Source: Nitrosomonas sp.
Lineage (GTDB): Bacteria; Pseudomonadota; Gammaproteobacteria; Burkholderiales; Nitrosomonadaceae
Direction: 5' to 3'
DNA length: 64,000 nucleotides
Assembly: GCA_016710135.1 (NCBI GenBank)
Contig: JADJLM010000001.1
Location: forward strand, 434,001 to 498,000
The notes under the pieces were generated by a model. That model searched no databases. It was not told the origin of the DNA and saw nothing but the letters and a program-made list of their open reading frames with translations. Of the stretch, positions 8,531 to 19,142 are shown piece by piece (within the stretch, counting starts at the first letter, position 1; the number at the start of each line of letters is the position of its first letter). The translations under genes and the position numbers were made by a program.

Positions 8531-9304
8531 ATGAGAATTATAACGCTTAACGTAAATGGGATTCGTGCAGCAGCCAAAAAAGGACTTTTTAATTGGTTAC
8601 CGCGGCAGCAGGCTGATGTGATCTGCGTACAGGAGCTGAAAGCGGGTATTGGCGATATGGACCCTGGTATGAAAGCATTTGATGGTTATCAGGGCCATTT
8701 TCACTGTGCGGAAAAGAAAGGGTACAGTGGTGTTGGAATCTTTACGCGTAACGTGCCGGATCAAGTGGTTGAAGGGGTCGGTATTCCCGAAATTGATTCA
8801 GAGGGGCGCTATTTACGCGTTGATTTTGGCTCGTTAAGCATTATTTCGATTTATCTTCCTTCTGGTTCCAGTGGTGAGCACCGCCAGGATGCTAAATTTT
8901 TTTTCATGAATCATTTTTTTCCTTTTCTGAGAGAGTTTGCAGAGGAGGGGAGGGAAATTATTCTATGTGGTGACTGGAACATTGCGCATAAAGAAATCGA
9001 TTTAAAGAACTGGCGATCAAATCAAAAAAACTCTGGATTTTTGCCAGAGGAAAGGGCGTGGTTATCCGCTGTATTTGAAGATTTGAAATTTGTTGATGTG
9101 TTTCGACAATTAAACCAGAAATCTGAACAATATACCTGGTGGTCAAATCGTGGTCAGGCATGGGCTAATAATGTAGGTTGGCGCATTGATTATCAAATTG
9201 CAACGGCTTCGATTGCGGATAAAGCAACGCAAGTTTCCATATATAAGCAGGAACGCTTTTCGGATCATGCGCCGCTGATCATTGATTACGACTATCAATT
9301 ATGA
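8531..9304 (+). CDS. xth: Exodeoxyribonuclease III
   Basis: The 257-residue protein starts with MRIITLNVNGIRAAAKKGLF. It has the endonuclease/exonuclease/phosphatase metal and catalytic motifs: VCVQELK-type (ICVQELKA), GDWNIAHKEID, GWRIDYQ and the C-terminal FSDHAPLIIDYD. The family cuts abasic sites and removes 3' blocking groups in base-excision repair. The stop overlaps the start of the next gene (ATGA), so the two are co-translated. It is divergent from pyrE, an arrangement common in betaproteobacteria. Confidence 0.95.
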   Translation: MRIITLNVNGIRAAAKKGLFNWLPRQQADVICVQELKAGIGDMDPGMKAFDGYQGHFHCAEKKGYSGVGIFTRNVPDQVVEGVGIPEIDSEGRYLRVDFGSLSIISIYLPSGSSGEHRQDAKFFFMNHFFPFLREFAEEGREIILCGDWNIAHKEIDLKNWRSNQKNSGFLPEERAWLSAVFEDLKFVDVFRQLNQKSEQYTWWSNRGQAWANNVGWRIDYQIATASIADKATQVSIYKQERFSDHAPLIIDYDYQL

Positions 9305-10674
9305 AAAATACCACGTTAGCCTCATGGCTAGACGCATGCCGGATTTATCTTCATCCGAGAGTAATGGGAATGTTAGCGCTGGGTTTTTCTGCGGGACTAC
9401 CTTTATTGCTGATTTTAGGTACTCTGTCATTTTGGTTAAGAGAAGCAGGTATTGATCGAACTACGATTGGACATTTAAGTTGGATTGGGTTGGCTTATGG
9501 TTTTAAATGGTTGTGGTCACCCTTGGTCGATCGTATGCCTTTGCCTATCTTGACTAAACTGCTTGGTCGCCGCCGTGCCTGGTTGTTATTGTCACAAATC
9601 ACGATTGTGATGGCACTGATCGGTATGGCGTGCACGGATCCGCTGGTGAATCTAACGCACATGGTTTTTTTTGCATTGGCAGTCGCTTTTGCCTCTGCAA
9701 CGCAGGATATTGCACTCGATGCCTACCGGATCGAGGCAGTTGCCATAGAGCTACAAGGCGCGATGGCAGCAACTTATCAAGCGGGTTATCGATTGGCCAT
9801 GATACTTTCTTCAGCGGGCGTTTTGTGGATTGCAGCTTCACTCGACACAATACCGGCAGGCTATGATTATCGTGCTTGGCAAATTGCCTATTTCGTAATG
9901 GCTGCCTTTATGGGAATTGGTGTACTCACAACACTGATTATTCAGGAGCCCGTGGTTAAAATCAGTCAGCTTGTTGTTGAAAACGAAAAACGAGTAGAGG
10001 CGATGATTGCTCGCTGGAATTTAAATCATCGATTTGCTCAATTATTACTTTGGTTCTATGGCGCAGTAATCGCACCTTTCCGGGATTTTATTGTGCGTCA
10101 CAGCTACAATGCGTTCTTGATCTTAGCTTTGATTGCAGTTTATCGAATTTCCGATGTGGTCATGGGGGTGATGAGCAATCCTTTTTACGTTGATATGGGT
10201 TATACCAAAGATGAAGTCGCAACAGTCTCAAAGGTTTATGGTGTGCTGATGACCATTGCGGGTGCGGCGGTAGGTGGAGTACTCATTATGCGCATCGGAA
10301 TCATTAAGACGCTATTTATTGGTGCAATCTTATCTGCAGTAACCAACTTATTATTTGTATGGTTGACGGTAATTGGCCATAGTTTGCCTGGATTAATTTT
10401 CACCATTTCAGCTGATAACCTTTCTGCGGGAATTGCTTCATCAGCATTTATAGCTTATCTCTCAGGATTGACACATTCTGCATATTCTGCGACGCAATAT
10501 GCACTGTTTAGCTCAGTGATGCTACTTTTGCCAAAATTTATCGCGGGGTTCAGCGGGCAATTTGTCGATGCTTATGGTTATGCTTGGTTTTTTCTTAGTA
10601 CTGCGTTACTAGGATTACCCGTCCTGATCTTGGTATGGCTTGTTAGTCGTATCGATTTTCGTTCATCGCAATAG
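9301..10674 (+). CDS. ampG: AmpG-like MFS transporter (muropeptide permease family)
   Basis: The 457-residue membrane protein has 12 or more hydrophobic segments. Family signatures are near the N-terminus: LGFSAGLPLLLILGTLSFWL, GLAYGFKWLWSPLVDRMPLP and ASATQDIALDAYRIE. These match AmpG-type permeases that import anhydromuropeptides for cell-wall recycling. The start overlaps the xth stop by four bases. The substrate is by family, since AmpG homologues in this class can differ in cargo. Confidence 0.85.
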   Translation: MKNTTLASWLDACRIYLHPRVMGMLALGFSAGLPLLLILGTLSFWLREAGIDRTTIGHLSWIGLAYGFKWLWSPLVDRMPLPILTKLLGRRRAWLLLSQITIVMALIGMACTDPLVNLTHMVFFALAVAFASATQDIALDAYRIEAVAIELQGAMAATYQAGYRLAMILSSAGVLWIAASLDTIPAGYDYRAWQIAYFVMAAFMGIGVLTTLIIQEPVVKISQLVVENEKRVEAMIARWNLNHRFAQLLLWFYGAVIAPFRDFIVRHSYNAFLILALIAVYRISDVVMGVMSNPFYVDMGYTKDEVATVSKVYGVLMTIAGAAVGGVLIMRIGIIKTLFIGAILSAVTNLLFVWLTVIGHSLPGLIFTISADNLSAGIASSAFIAYLSGLTHSAYSATQYALFSSVMLLLPKFIAGFSGQFVDAYGYAWFFLSTALLGLPVLILVWLVSRIDFRSSQ

Positions 10675-10876
10675 CTTAAGTGTCGCATGTTTGATCCTTC
10701 TTTCTTCATGAGTTGAGCTAATTTCATAGGATTGGTAAGCAATAGGCCAATTTATCAGAATTACTACTTGGTGCGCTACAATACGCGTTGAGTCAATACA
10801 GATAATAATCCTGAAATTAACAATTATTGATAGATTGCCGTCATATGAATCATTATCGATTTTTATTATTAAGCCT

Positions 10877-11731
10877 ATGCAATCCAAAACAATCTCTGGA
10901 TTAAAAAATTGGGTTAATTTTTTTAATAAAGCAGAAATTCCGGTCCTGAAACTAACGAGTAATGAGCTATTTTTATTGCTTCAGCAGGAGAAAAATCCTA
11001 GCGCTCGCAGTGTTGCAAATATCATTAAACGAGATCCATTGATGACCGTGAAATTACTTCGCTATTTTTGTCAGCATAAGCACAGGAGCTTGGAACACGA
11101 AGTAATGCAAGCTGAGCAAATCCTAATTATGCTTGGTGTGGATAAGGCGATGAAGAATGTGTTACCAGAACCAACGGTTGAGGAATTGTTGCGTGAGCAG
11201 AAAGTTGAGGTGCTCATTAATTTACTGCACTTAGTGCATCGCTCTCATATTGCTTCAAACTATGCTTTCGAATGGGCAGTTCGCCTTCATGATACACACT
11301 TTGAGGAGATACGCATTGCAGCGTTGCTGCATGATATTTCTGAGCTATTAATGTGGTGTTTTGCACCTACGGATATGCTAAGAATTCGAGAAATGCAAAA
11401 AAAAGATAAAGCACTGAGAAGTTATCTTGCTCAACAACAAGTACTCGGATTTACATTATCAGATCTACAGTCTGAGCTCGTTTTAAGATGGTCGTTGCCC
11501 GAATTATTAATTATGCTTATGAGTGACCACAATGCGTCACTACAACGTGTACGTAATGTGGTATTGGCTGTAAATCTAGCGCGTCATTCTGCAAATGGAT
11601 GGGATGATGCCGCTTTACCGGATGATTACACTGCAATTAGTGAATTATTAAGGATGCCGATACATGATGTGAAGGTAATTGTCGGCGCAAAAAATATTGA
11701 ACCAGCTAATACCCAGCAATCTGAACATTAG
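10877..11731 (+). CDS. HDOD-domain protein
   Basis: The sequence GLKNWVNFFNKAEIPVLKLTS followed by ARSVANIIKRDPLMTVKLLR and RIAALLHDISELLMW fits the HDOD family, a non-catalytic relative of HD-GYP phosphohydrolases found in signalling proteins. From ATG 10877 the product is 284 residues; a TTG at 10835 in the same frame would add 14. Neither start has a strong ribosome binding site. The second half (residues 150-280) is helical and carries no second domain I can name. It lies alone between ampG and an IS element. Confidence 0.75.
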   Translation: MQSKTISGLKNWVNFFNKAEIPVLKLTSNELFLLLQQEKNPSARSVANIIKRDPLMTVKLLRYFCQHKHRSLEHEVMQAEQILIMLGVDKAMKNVLPEPTVEELLREQKVEVLINLLHLVHRSHIASNYAFEWAVRLHDTHFEEIRIAALLHDISELLMWCFAPTDMLRIREMQKKDKALRSYLAQQQVLGFTLSDLQSELVLRWSLPELLIMLMSDHNASLQRVRNVVLAVNLARHSANGWDDAALPDDYTAISELLRMPIHDVKVIVGAKNIEPANTQQSEH

Positions 11732-11751
11732 TCAACGAGCATTTAGACTAC

Positions 11752-13262
11752 TCGATCCTGAAATATCCACAAGCACTTGATTCTATGCAGCAAAGATCTT
11801 TCTTTTGATGAGCATAACGACCAGGAATGTTAAAATAGCATCCTATTTCTGGTCGAAATGGTGATTAAAAATGCTACGAAATAGCAGTACGATTCATCAA
11901 CCGAATTTGTTTGGAACAGATTTGCTGATGCAGTTGGATGTCAATGATCCATTGTTGCAGCTTGCAGACGCGATACCGTGGCAAGAATTTGACGAAGCAT
12001 TTTCGATTCACTACACGAAATCGACAGGCGCGCCGAGTAAGCCGATCCGGTTGCTGTTTGGGTTATTGATCTTGAAGCAGTTAGAGAATTTGAGTGACGA
12101 ATCAGTAGTATTGCAGTGGAAGCGCAATCCTTACTACCAGGCTTTTTGCGGCATGAAAGAGTTCCAGCAGAAATTGCCGTGTCATAGCACGGAACTGGTG
12201 CATTTTCGTAAGCGCCTAGGTGTGCCGGGCATGGAGCGGATTTTTCAGATGAGTGTTGGTTTGCATGGGGAATCGGCACTGGAAGATGTGGTTCATGTTG
12301 ACACGACAGTGCAAGAGAAGAACATCACATACCCGACTGACAGCAAACTAGCGATCAAGATTATCAATCGCCTCAACAAGATTGCCAAATCCCATGGTAT
12401 TTCACAGCGGCGCACTTTCATTAAGCAAGGTGAAATCACTGCGCTTGGATATTCGGCACTACCGGCATGTGAAGAAAAGAGCAAAGGCGAAACGCGCGTT
12501 GAAGCGACTCAGAACCATTGCAGGTGTTTTGATGCGGGAGCTCAGGAGAAAATTGCCCAATGCTGCCTATTCGAGCACTACCAAAAGGATTTTCTACTGT
12601 ATGAGCGCGTACTGAAACAGAAAATCAAAGACACGCACAAAATCTATTCCCTGCACGAACCGCAAGTGTACTGTATCGGCAAGGGAAAAGACCACAAACA
12701 ATATGAATACGGCAGCAAGGCATCGATAGCCAGCACAGCGAAAGGTAACCTGATTGTTGGGGTTGTCAGTCACGAACAAAACTTGCATGACAGCCACACA
12801 TTACCAGAGATATTGCATCATGTTGAGACTTCGCGCGGGAAAGCGGCCAAGCAAGCTGTATGCGACCGTGGCAAACGTGAAGTCAATGGAACGCAAATCG
12901 TTCTACCTGGAAGAGCATTAAAACGAGACACACGCTACCAAAGAGACAAGAAGCGGAAACAATGCAGAAGGCGCGGCGATTGAACCCATTATCAGCCACC
13001 TGAAATCGGATTATCGAATGGCCAGAAATTACCTGAAAGGCGCCATCGGTGATCACATCAATCTGCTAATGGCTGCTACCGCCTGGAATCTAAAACAATG
13101 GCTATTGGCCATTTTTTGGTTTTTCTTCCCGTGGCGAAAACTGCAGGCTTCGCAAATTCTTTGATGGAAAAAGATCAAATTGCTCGATTTTGTCTTTATT
13201 AACACGCCGCTTTTTGAAACTGCTGATCCATAATAACAATTGATGCAGTTTTTCAGGGTCGA
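11752..13262 (+). mobile_element. IS5-like insertion sequence, copy 1
   Basis: The left end TCGATCCTGAAA and right end TTTCAGGGTCGA are inverted copies with one difference. Four-base flanks are CTAC on the left and CTAG on the right, near the CTAG-type target of IS5 elements. The first ~570 bases recur at 63442-64000. It sits just after the HDOD gene and immediately beyond the yicC stop codon, leaving yicC intact. Confidence 0.8.
11871..13164 (+). pseudogene. IS5-family transposase (DUF772/InsH-type N-terminus), several frameshifts
   Basis: The N-terminus (FGTDLLMQLDVNDPLLQLAD, then PSKPIRLLFGLLILK and HFRKRLG) is an InsH-like DUF772 domain. VHVDTTVQEKN carries the first catalytic Asp. The frame shifts near 12430 into VKSLRLDIRHYRHVKKRAK and shifts back near 12575 at YQKDFLLYERVL. 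A last break near 12975 (CGCGGCG for CGCGCGGCG) separates the C-terminal IEPIISHLKSDYRMARNYL, which contains the final catalytic Glu. As read, no full-length transposase can be made. Some breaks may be sequence errors, but two are not simple homopolymer changes. Confidence 0.8.
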
Positions 13263-13267
13263 CTAGA

Positions 13268-14134
13268 CTACTCGATATTCTGAACCTGTTCACGCATTTG
13301 CTCAATCAACACTTTAAGTTCAACTGAAATTTTTGATACTTCGACATCGAGCGATTTTGAACCCAATGTATTGGACTCTCGATTTAACTCCTGCATCAAG
13401 AAATCAAGACGCTTTCCACTTGTTCCACCTTTAAGAAGTGTTTGTTCGACTTCATCGAGATGTGTATTGAGTCGTGATAATTCTTCATCGATATCAATTT
13501 TACTGGCAAATAAAATGAGCTCTTGCCGGATACGGTCGTCATTGCAATCCACTTGTGCTTCTTGCAAGCGCAATATTAATTTTTCCTGAAAATTCTTTAT
13601 CAGCGATGGAATACGAGGGGACAGCACTGAAGCTAACCGACGCATTTGGTTTAGTCGATCAAGTAATATTGCTTTAAGTTTCTCACCCTCACGTAATTTT
13701 GTTGCGATTAATTCATTTAACGTTATCTGTAGTAAGTGGTTACACGCTTCTTGTAGATCGGTGGTTGGTAAAGAATCGCTCACTAAAATACCAGGCCATT
13801 TAAGAATTTCTGTAACACTCAGACTGCGTGCAGCGATAAAATTTGATTGAACTATATTATTTAGATCAAGTAATTGACGCATCACTTGAGAATTAAGTTG
13901 CTGGGGAAGGTTTAAATCTGGATAGGACTGGAAAGTTAGGCGACAATCAATTTTTCCTCGTTTTATTTTTGTATTCAGTAATTCACGCATACCCGCTTCA
14001 AAGGTGCGGAATTCATCGGGCAGTTTAAATTGAATATCAAGATAACGGTTATTAACAGAACGAAGTTCTAAGGAAATGAGGCCACTGGGAATTTCATGGG
14101 CCGCTGTGGCGTATCCTGTCATGCTAGTGATCAT
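13268..14134 (-). CDS. yicC: YicC family endoribonuclease
   Basis: The 288-residue protein begins MITSMTGYATA, with RSVNNRYLDIQFKLPDEFR following, and ends with the conserved RLDFLMQELNRESNTLGSKS block. Family knowledge: YicC proteins are hexameric endoribonucleases affecting small-RNA turnover. The gene usually sits by gmk/rpoZ; here it is followed on the same strand by nothing, because an IS5-like element starts six bases after its stop, and hrpA lies upstream. Confidence 0.93.
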   Translation of the reverse strand: MITSMTGYATAAHEIPSGLISLELRSVNNRYLDIQFKLPDEFRTFEAGMRELLNTKIKRGKIDCRLTFQSYPDLNLPQQLNSQVMRQLLDLNNIVQSNFIAARSLSVTEILKWPGILVSDSLPTTDLQEACNHLLQITLNELIATKLREGEKLKAILLDRLNQMRRLASVLSPRIPSLIKNFQEKLILRLQEAQVDCNDDRIRQELILFASKIDIDEELSRLNTHLDEVEQTLLKGGTSGKRLDFLMQELNRESNTLGSKSLDVEVSKISVELKVLIEQMREQVQNIE

Positions 14135-14208
14135 AATGTGATTGTCCTGTTAACATTTAATATTGTGTAGCGTGCTTTACGTAAATTAGCGTATGTGCAA
14201 TGCGTTCC

Positions 14209-17200
14209 CTACTCATGAACTTGTTCCCATAATTTTTGTAAACGCTTAACTGAAACAGGGTAAGGTGTTTTTAATTCTTGAGCAAATAATGAAATTCTCA
14301 ATTCTTCGATTTGCCAGCGAAATTCTTCTAACTTTGGATCTCTGAAGCCACGCTTGCTGTGTCTCTCATATCTTTGGCGATATTGATGCCATAACGCTGA
14401 GACGGCAAGTGCATGTTGGTGGTCGCGTGTTGGATTGTTAGAGTACTTATCTAACCGAATCTGCATGCCTTTTAAGTACCGAAGTAAGTGTGGAAGTCTT
14501 TTCCAGTCAGTTTGCTGCAGGAAATCAGGATAAATGAGTGCATGAAGCTGATTGCTCAATTCTTGTTTTATTTGAGCCTGATGTATACTTAGAACGGACA
14601 GTTTTTGTTTGAGTACTTGATAGTCGAGCGCAAGGTCATGGATGAATTGAATAAGCGTATCAGCAACGGAACTTAAACGAATTCGGCCTTTCTGCTTTAA
14701 TTGGATATATTCATGCTCACTACGTGGCAAGAGTTCGTCCCCGATTAATGCACGATCATAGATTGCAGCGAGCGTATCTTGCTTGAGTGATTCCGGATCG
14801 ATTAGATTACTTAAAATTAAAGAATCAGACTTGGTTCCTGGTAATTTTTTTTCTAATTGCTTAATTGGGTCTTTTAATTCCAAAACGAGCAATCGTTTGA
14901 CACCTTCTCGCATATGATTGCGGGCTACTTCGATAGTATCAAATAAACGAATGGCGACATGATCAATTTGATCGACAAGTGCAGGGTATCCCGTTAATTG
15001 TGTTTGTGCTCGGATAAACGTGATTTCTTCAGGTAGCTGACCAAAGTTCCATTGCGTAATATGATCTTGTTCTATATCAATTTGATTGGTTGCGTTGTTT
15101 TGTGAAAAAACTAATTGAGCGGCTTGTCCAAATTCATCTTGTAGTTGCGTTAAATCACGGTTTATCCCAAGCGCTTTCCCAGCATCATCGATAATTCGAT
15201 AATTCATTTGCAGATGTAATGGCATTAATTTTGTATTCCAGCTATCGGATGAGACTTTTGTACCTGTCACGCTAAAAATATACTCAGACAGCGCCTCAAG
15301 TAAGGGAAGTGAATGTTTTTGTTTATCACGATAATCTAAGAAATAGGTTACATGCTCAGCAATAGGAATAAGATTGCGGCGAATTGCCTTAGGTAATGCT
15401 TTGAAGCACCAGGTAATTTTTTCACGAATTAAACCTGGCACTACATCTTGAAATTGATTTGCTTTTAGTGTGTTTAATAAATGAAGGGGTAGGGTTACTG
15501 TAACGCCATCCATAGAGTGGCCTGGTTCAAAACGATAGGTAAGTGGGAGTCGTTGATCAAAAATTGAGATTGATTCAGGAAATAGCGTTTCAAAAGTCGT
15601 ATCTGCCTTATGACGCATCAAATATTCCCGACTAAGGTAAAGCAAATGAGGGTTATCTTGCTCCACTTGTTTGCGCCAGTTCTCAAATGTGGCGCCATTC
15701 ATAATATCTTCAGGAATTATCTTATCGTAAAAAGTAAAAATATCTTGATCATCGACCAATACGTCTTGGCGCCGGGTTTTATGTTCGAGCTCTTCAATGT
15801 CTTGGATGAGCTGGCGATTGTGGCTTAGGAATTGAGCATTGGTTTCATAATCACCAATAACCAATGCGTTACGAATAAAAATTTCTCTAGCTTCCTGGGG
15901 ATTAATCTTGTTATAAATAACACTGCGTTTTGGCACAATTATGAGTCCATAGAGCGTAACTCGCTCATATACCATAACTTGTGCAGCTTTCTTTTCCCAA
16001 TGGGGATCAAAAAAATGCTTTTGCAAAGTTTTCCTGCAATTTTTTCAAGCCATGTTACATCTATTATAGCGGCGCAGCGTGCATAGAGCTTGGTTGTTTC
16101 AACTAACTCAGCTGCTACAATCCATTTGGGTTTTGCTTTTTTTAGCGTAGAACCTGGATAAATAAAGAATTTTATTCCTCTCGCGCCAAGATACTCCCCT
16201 TCGTTTTCACTTTTAAACCCAACATTGCTAAGTAAACCAGCTAGCAAGGCGCGATGAATTTCATCATAACTTGCTGGAATTTGATTAGGCCTTAGTCCAA
16301 ATTCCAGAACTAATGTATGGAGTTGGCCATGAATCTCACGCCATTCTCGCATTTTGCGATACGAAATAAAGTACTCGTGACATTGTTCTATTAATTTTTT
16401 CTTGGATTTCTTGTGTTTAAGTAATTCATCAAAAAAATTCCAAAGTTTTAGAAGTCCAATAAAATCAGAGCGTTCATCATGAAAGGGGAGATGGGCCCGA
16501 TCCGCCGCTTCTTGTTGATCAAAAGGTCGTTCACGGGGATCTGCCAAACTTAATATCGATGCAATTATCAATACTTCACTTAAGCAGTTTTCTTGTTTTG
16601 CAGCAAGAATCATGCGTGCAATTTTGGGGTCAATTGGAAATTTAGCAAGCTGCCAGCCGATGGGTGTTAGCTTTTGGTACCTATCTATGGCACCTAATTC
16701 ACTGAGCGATTGATACCCGTCAGCAATCATGCGAGGCAAAGGGGGTTGAAGGAACGGAAAGTTCTCAATATTACCAATCTTGAGAGATTTCATACGCAGA
16801 ATGACCGAGGTAAGCGATGTACGTAAAATTTCTGGATCCGTGTATAGCGGGCGTGTTTCAAAATCTGCTTTACTATAGAGCCGGATACAAATACCACTCA
16901 TGACACGGCCACACCGTCCTGCACGTTGATTCGCTGAGGCTTGTGAAATTTTTTCTACGAGTAACTGCTCTATCTTATTGCGATGGTTATAGCGATTGAT
17001 CCGTGCAACACCACTATCAATGACATAGCGAATACCTGGAACGGTTAACGAAGTTTCAGCAACATTGGTTGCTAGAATGACCCGAATGACTGCATTTGAT
17101 TTATGAAATACACGTTGCTGTTCAGTGTAAGATAGCCTGGCGTAGAGGGATAGAATCTCAAGTTTTCCAGCATGGCTGAAATGATTAAAGCTATGCTTAC

Positions 17201-17984
17201 GTAGCGTCTCAGATGTTTCCTTAATTTCGCGTTCACCAGGTAAAAAAATTAATACATCTCCTATTCCAATTCGTAAAAATTCATCAATAGCATCTAAAAT
17301 AGCTTGCTGTAGATCATATTCTTCCTGGTTTTGATTGCTGTCTATTGCATGGTAGCGTATTTCGACTGGATAGGTTCTACCTGAGACTTCGATTACAGGC
17401 GCATTATTAAAATGCTGCGAAAAACGCTCAGCATCAATGGTGGCCGAAGTAATAATAAGCTTTAAGTCTGCGCGTTTCGGTAATATTTGTTTGAGATAAC
17501 CCAATAAAAAATCAATGTTAAGACTTCGCTCATGAGCTTCGTCGATGATAATCGTGTCGTATTTTTGTAGATAGGGATCGCCTTGAGTTTCAGCAAGTAA
17601 AATGCCATCAGTCATGAGCTTGATATAGGTGTCTTGATTGATGTTATCTGAAAAACGAACTTTGTAACCTACGGCGTGACCCAGCGGGCTACTAAGTTCT
17701 TTTGCGATTTGTATTGCTACAGATCGAGCGGCAATACGACGAGGTTGCGTATGCCCAATTAACCCAGCGACCCCCCTGCCGAGCTCTAGGCAAAATTTAG
17801 GAAGCTGCGTTGTTTTGCCTGAACCTGTTTCACCACTAACAATAATGACTTGATTGGATTGGATTGCATCTAGGATCTTGTGACGTTGCTTACAGATTGG
17901 TAATTCATCTGAGTACTTGGGCTTGGGTAAATTATTACTCCTGCGCGTTAGATTTTCAGCGGACAACTGCTGCAAAATACTCAT
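14209..17984 (-). CDS. hrpA: ATP-dependent RNA helicase HrpA, one frameshift
   Basis: Restored length is about 1258 residues, normal for HrpA. The N-terminal part (from ATG 17984) holds the P-loop GETGSGKTTQLPKF, the DEAH box IIDEAHERSLNIDF, the SATID motif and the QRAGRCGR motif VI. The frame breaks at about 16021-16024, where four T on the plus strand should be five, to join LEKIAGKLCKK to HFFDPHWEKKAAQVMVYERV. The C-terminal half is the HrpA-specific DUF3418 region. The family unwinds RNA and rescues collided ribosomes. The homopolymer indel is probably an error. Confidence 0.92.
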
Positions 17985-18061
17985 TCAGACTAACGAACGT
18001 ATGTCAATTTAAAGATTGAAGGAAGTGTGACGAGTTATTTGATTGGAAGATCGTGGTAATA

Positions 18062-18532
18062 TTATTTCTCAACAATAATGGTCTCTTTTTGATTGCTCAA
18101 AGTTCCCTGTTCAATGATGGCTACGGTTAATCGAGAGATGGCTACACGTTTACCTGTAGCTTCTTCCGTGATGTCAGTTTGCCATACTTGAGTGCGTCTA
18201 CCTATATGAAGGGGAGTGCAAACACCAATTACATATCCTTTTGTTACAGCACGGATATGATTAGCATTGATTTCTAAACCGACTGCGCGGTATTTTTCTG
18301 GATCGATCGTCATCCATGCTGAAACGCTGCCTAATGTCTCCGACAAAACACAGCTCGCGCCGCCATGTAAGATTCCAAACGGTTGTGTGGTTCGATGATC
18401 AACAGGCATACGTGCTTTTAAGAAATTAGGCCCTATTTCAAAGAAATGAATGCCGATATGAACGCCCATGTTGGCATTGCGTAGTCCTTCCAAGTAATCA
18501 AGAGTATAGGGTTTAAACCAAATATTATCCAT
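18062..18532 (-). CDS. PaaI-family hotdog thioesterase
   Basis: The 156-residue hotdog-fold protein has the signature QPFGILHGGASCVLSETLGS, where His-Gly-Gly is the turn before the active-site helix. It also has VGLEINANHIRAVTKGYV. The closest described families are the 1,4-dihydroxy-2-naphthoyl-CoA thioesterases MenI/YdiI and PaaI, which hydrolyse acyl-CoA thioesters. Substrate cannot be told from the sequence. Confidence 0.85.
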   Translation of the reverse strand: MDNIWFKPYTLDYLEGLRNANMGVHIGIHFFEIGPNFLKARMPVDHRTTQPFGILHGGASCVLSETLGSVSAWMTIDPEKYRAVGLEINANHIRAVTKGYVIGVCTPLHIGRRTQVWQTDITEEATGKRVAISRLTVAIIEQGTLSNQKETIIVEK

Positions 18533-18647
18533 TGTTATGTATGTTTCTAAAGAGATATGTAATAAACCTTCCGCTATTGATAGAGATTGGGAAAACGACT
18601 ATTTTAATTTTATTTAAGGAAGAAAGGAAAATATTAGGTAATTGATT

Positions 18648-19070
18648 TTAGTAATTATTAACGATTTCTTCATCGCTATCTTCTACGATGGTGTTTTTAT
18701 TATAATCGAGTGGCTGCGTCAATGTCGGGCGATTTGATCGTGCTCGGTCAGGCGCTGGGGGAGAAGATAGTAGCTCATTTCTTGTATTACCAAGATGTGT
18801 GGAATTCATTACACCTGGTTGTGGGGATTGATTGAATTCATTTTTTTCCTTTTCTTGTGTTGCTGGAATGAGTAAATTTCCCATTAAGAAAATAAAAGCA
18901 AGTGTCAGTAAAATTTTCTGACTTTTAAGAATGAACCGCTCAGTACTGCGGTTAGCTGAGTTAGTGGTATTAATCTTCCAATATTTTAACAATATGGAAA
19001 GAAGGATCGCTACAAGACCCGCAAATAACCAAGTGTTATCAAAATATCCCCAGGTTGCTAAATCACTCAT
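18648..19070 (-). CDS. Hypothetical membrane protein
   Basis: The 140-residue product is not a family I recognise. It has two hydrophobic segments, at about residues 13-29 (LFAGLVAILLSILLKYW) and 50-68 (ILLTLAFIFLMGNLLIPA). Its last 70 residues are polar, low-complexity and Pro/Asn/Ser-rich, ending in an acidic DSDEEIV stretch. The topology is probably two transmembrane helices with a disordered tail. It lies between mltB and the thioesterase gene on the same strand. Confidence 0.6.
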   Translation of the reverse strand: MSDLATWGYFDNTWLFAGLVAILLSILLKYWKINTTNSANRSTERFILKSQKILLTLAFIFLMGNLLIPATQEKEKNEFNQSPQPGVMNSTHLGNTRNELLSSPPAPDRARSNRPTLTQPLDYNKNTIVEDSDEEIVNNY

Positions 19071-19142
19071 CGTTTAAAAGATGAAATTGATATCGTTCTT
19101 TGATTTATTACTCATGATTAAGGCAAATCTATACGTTGTTGT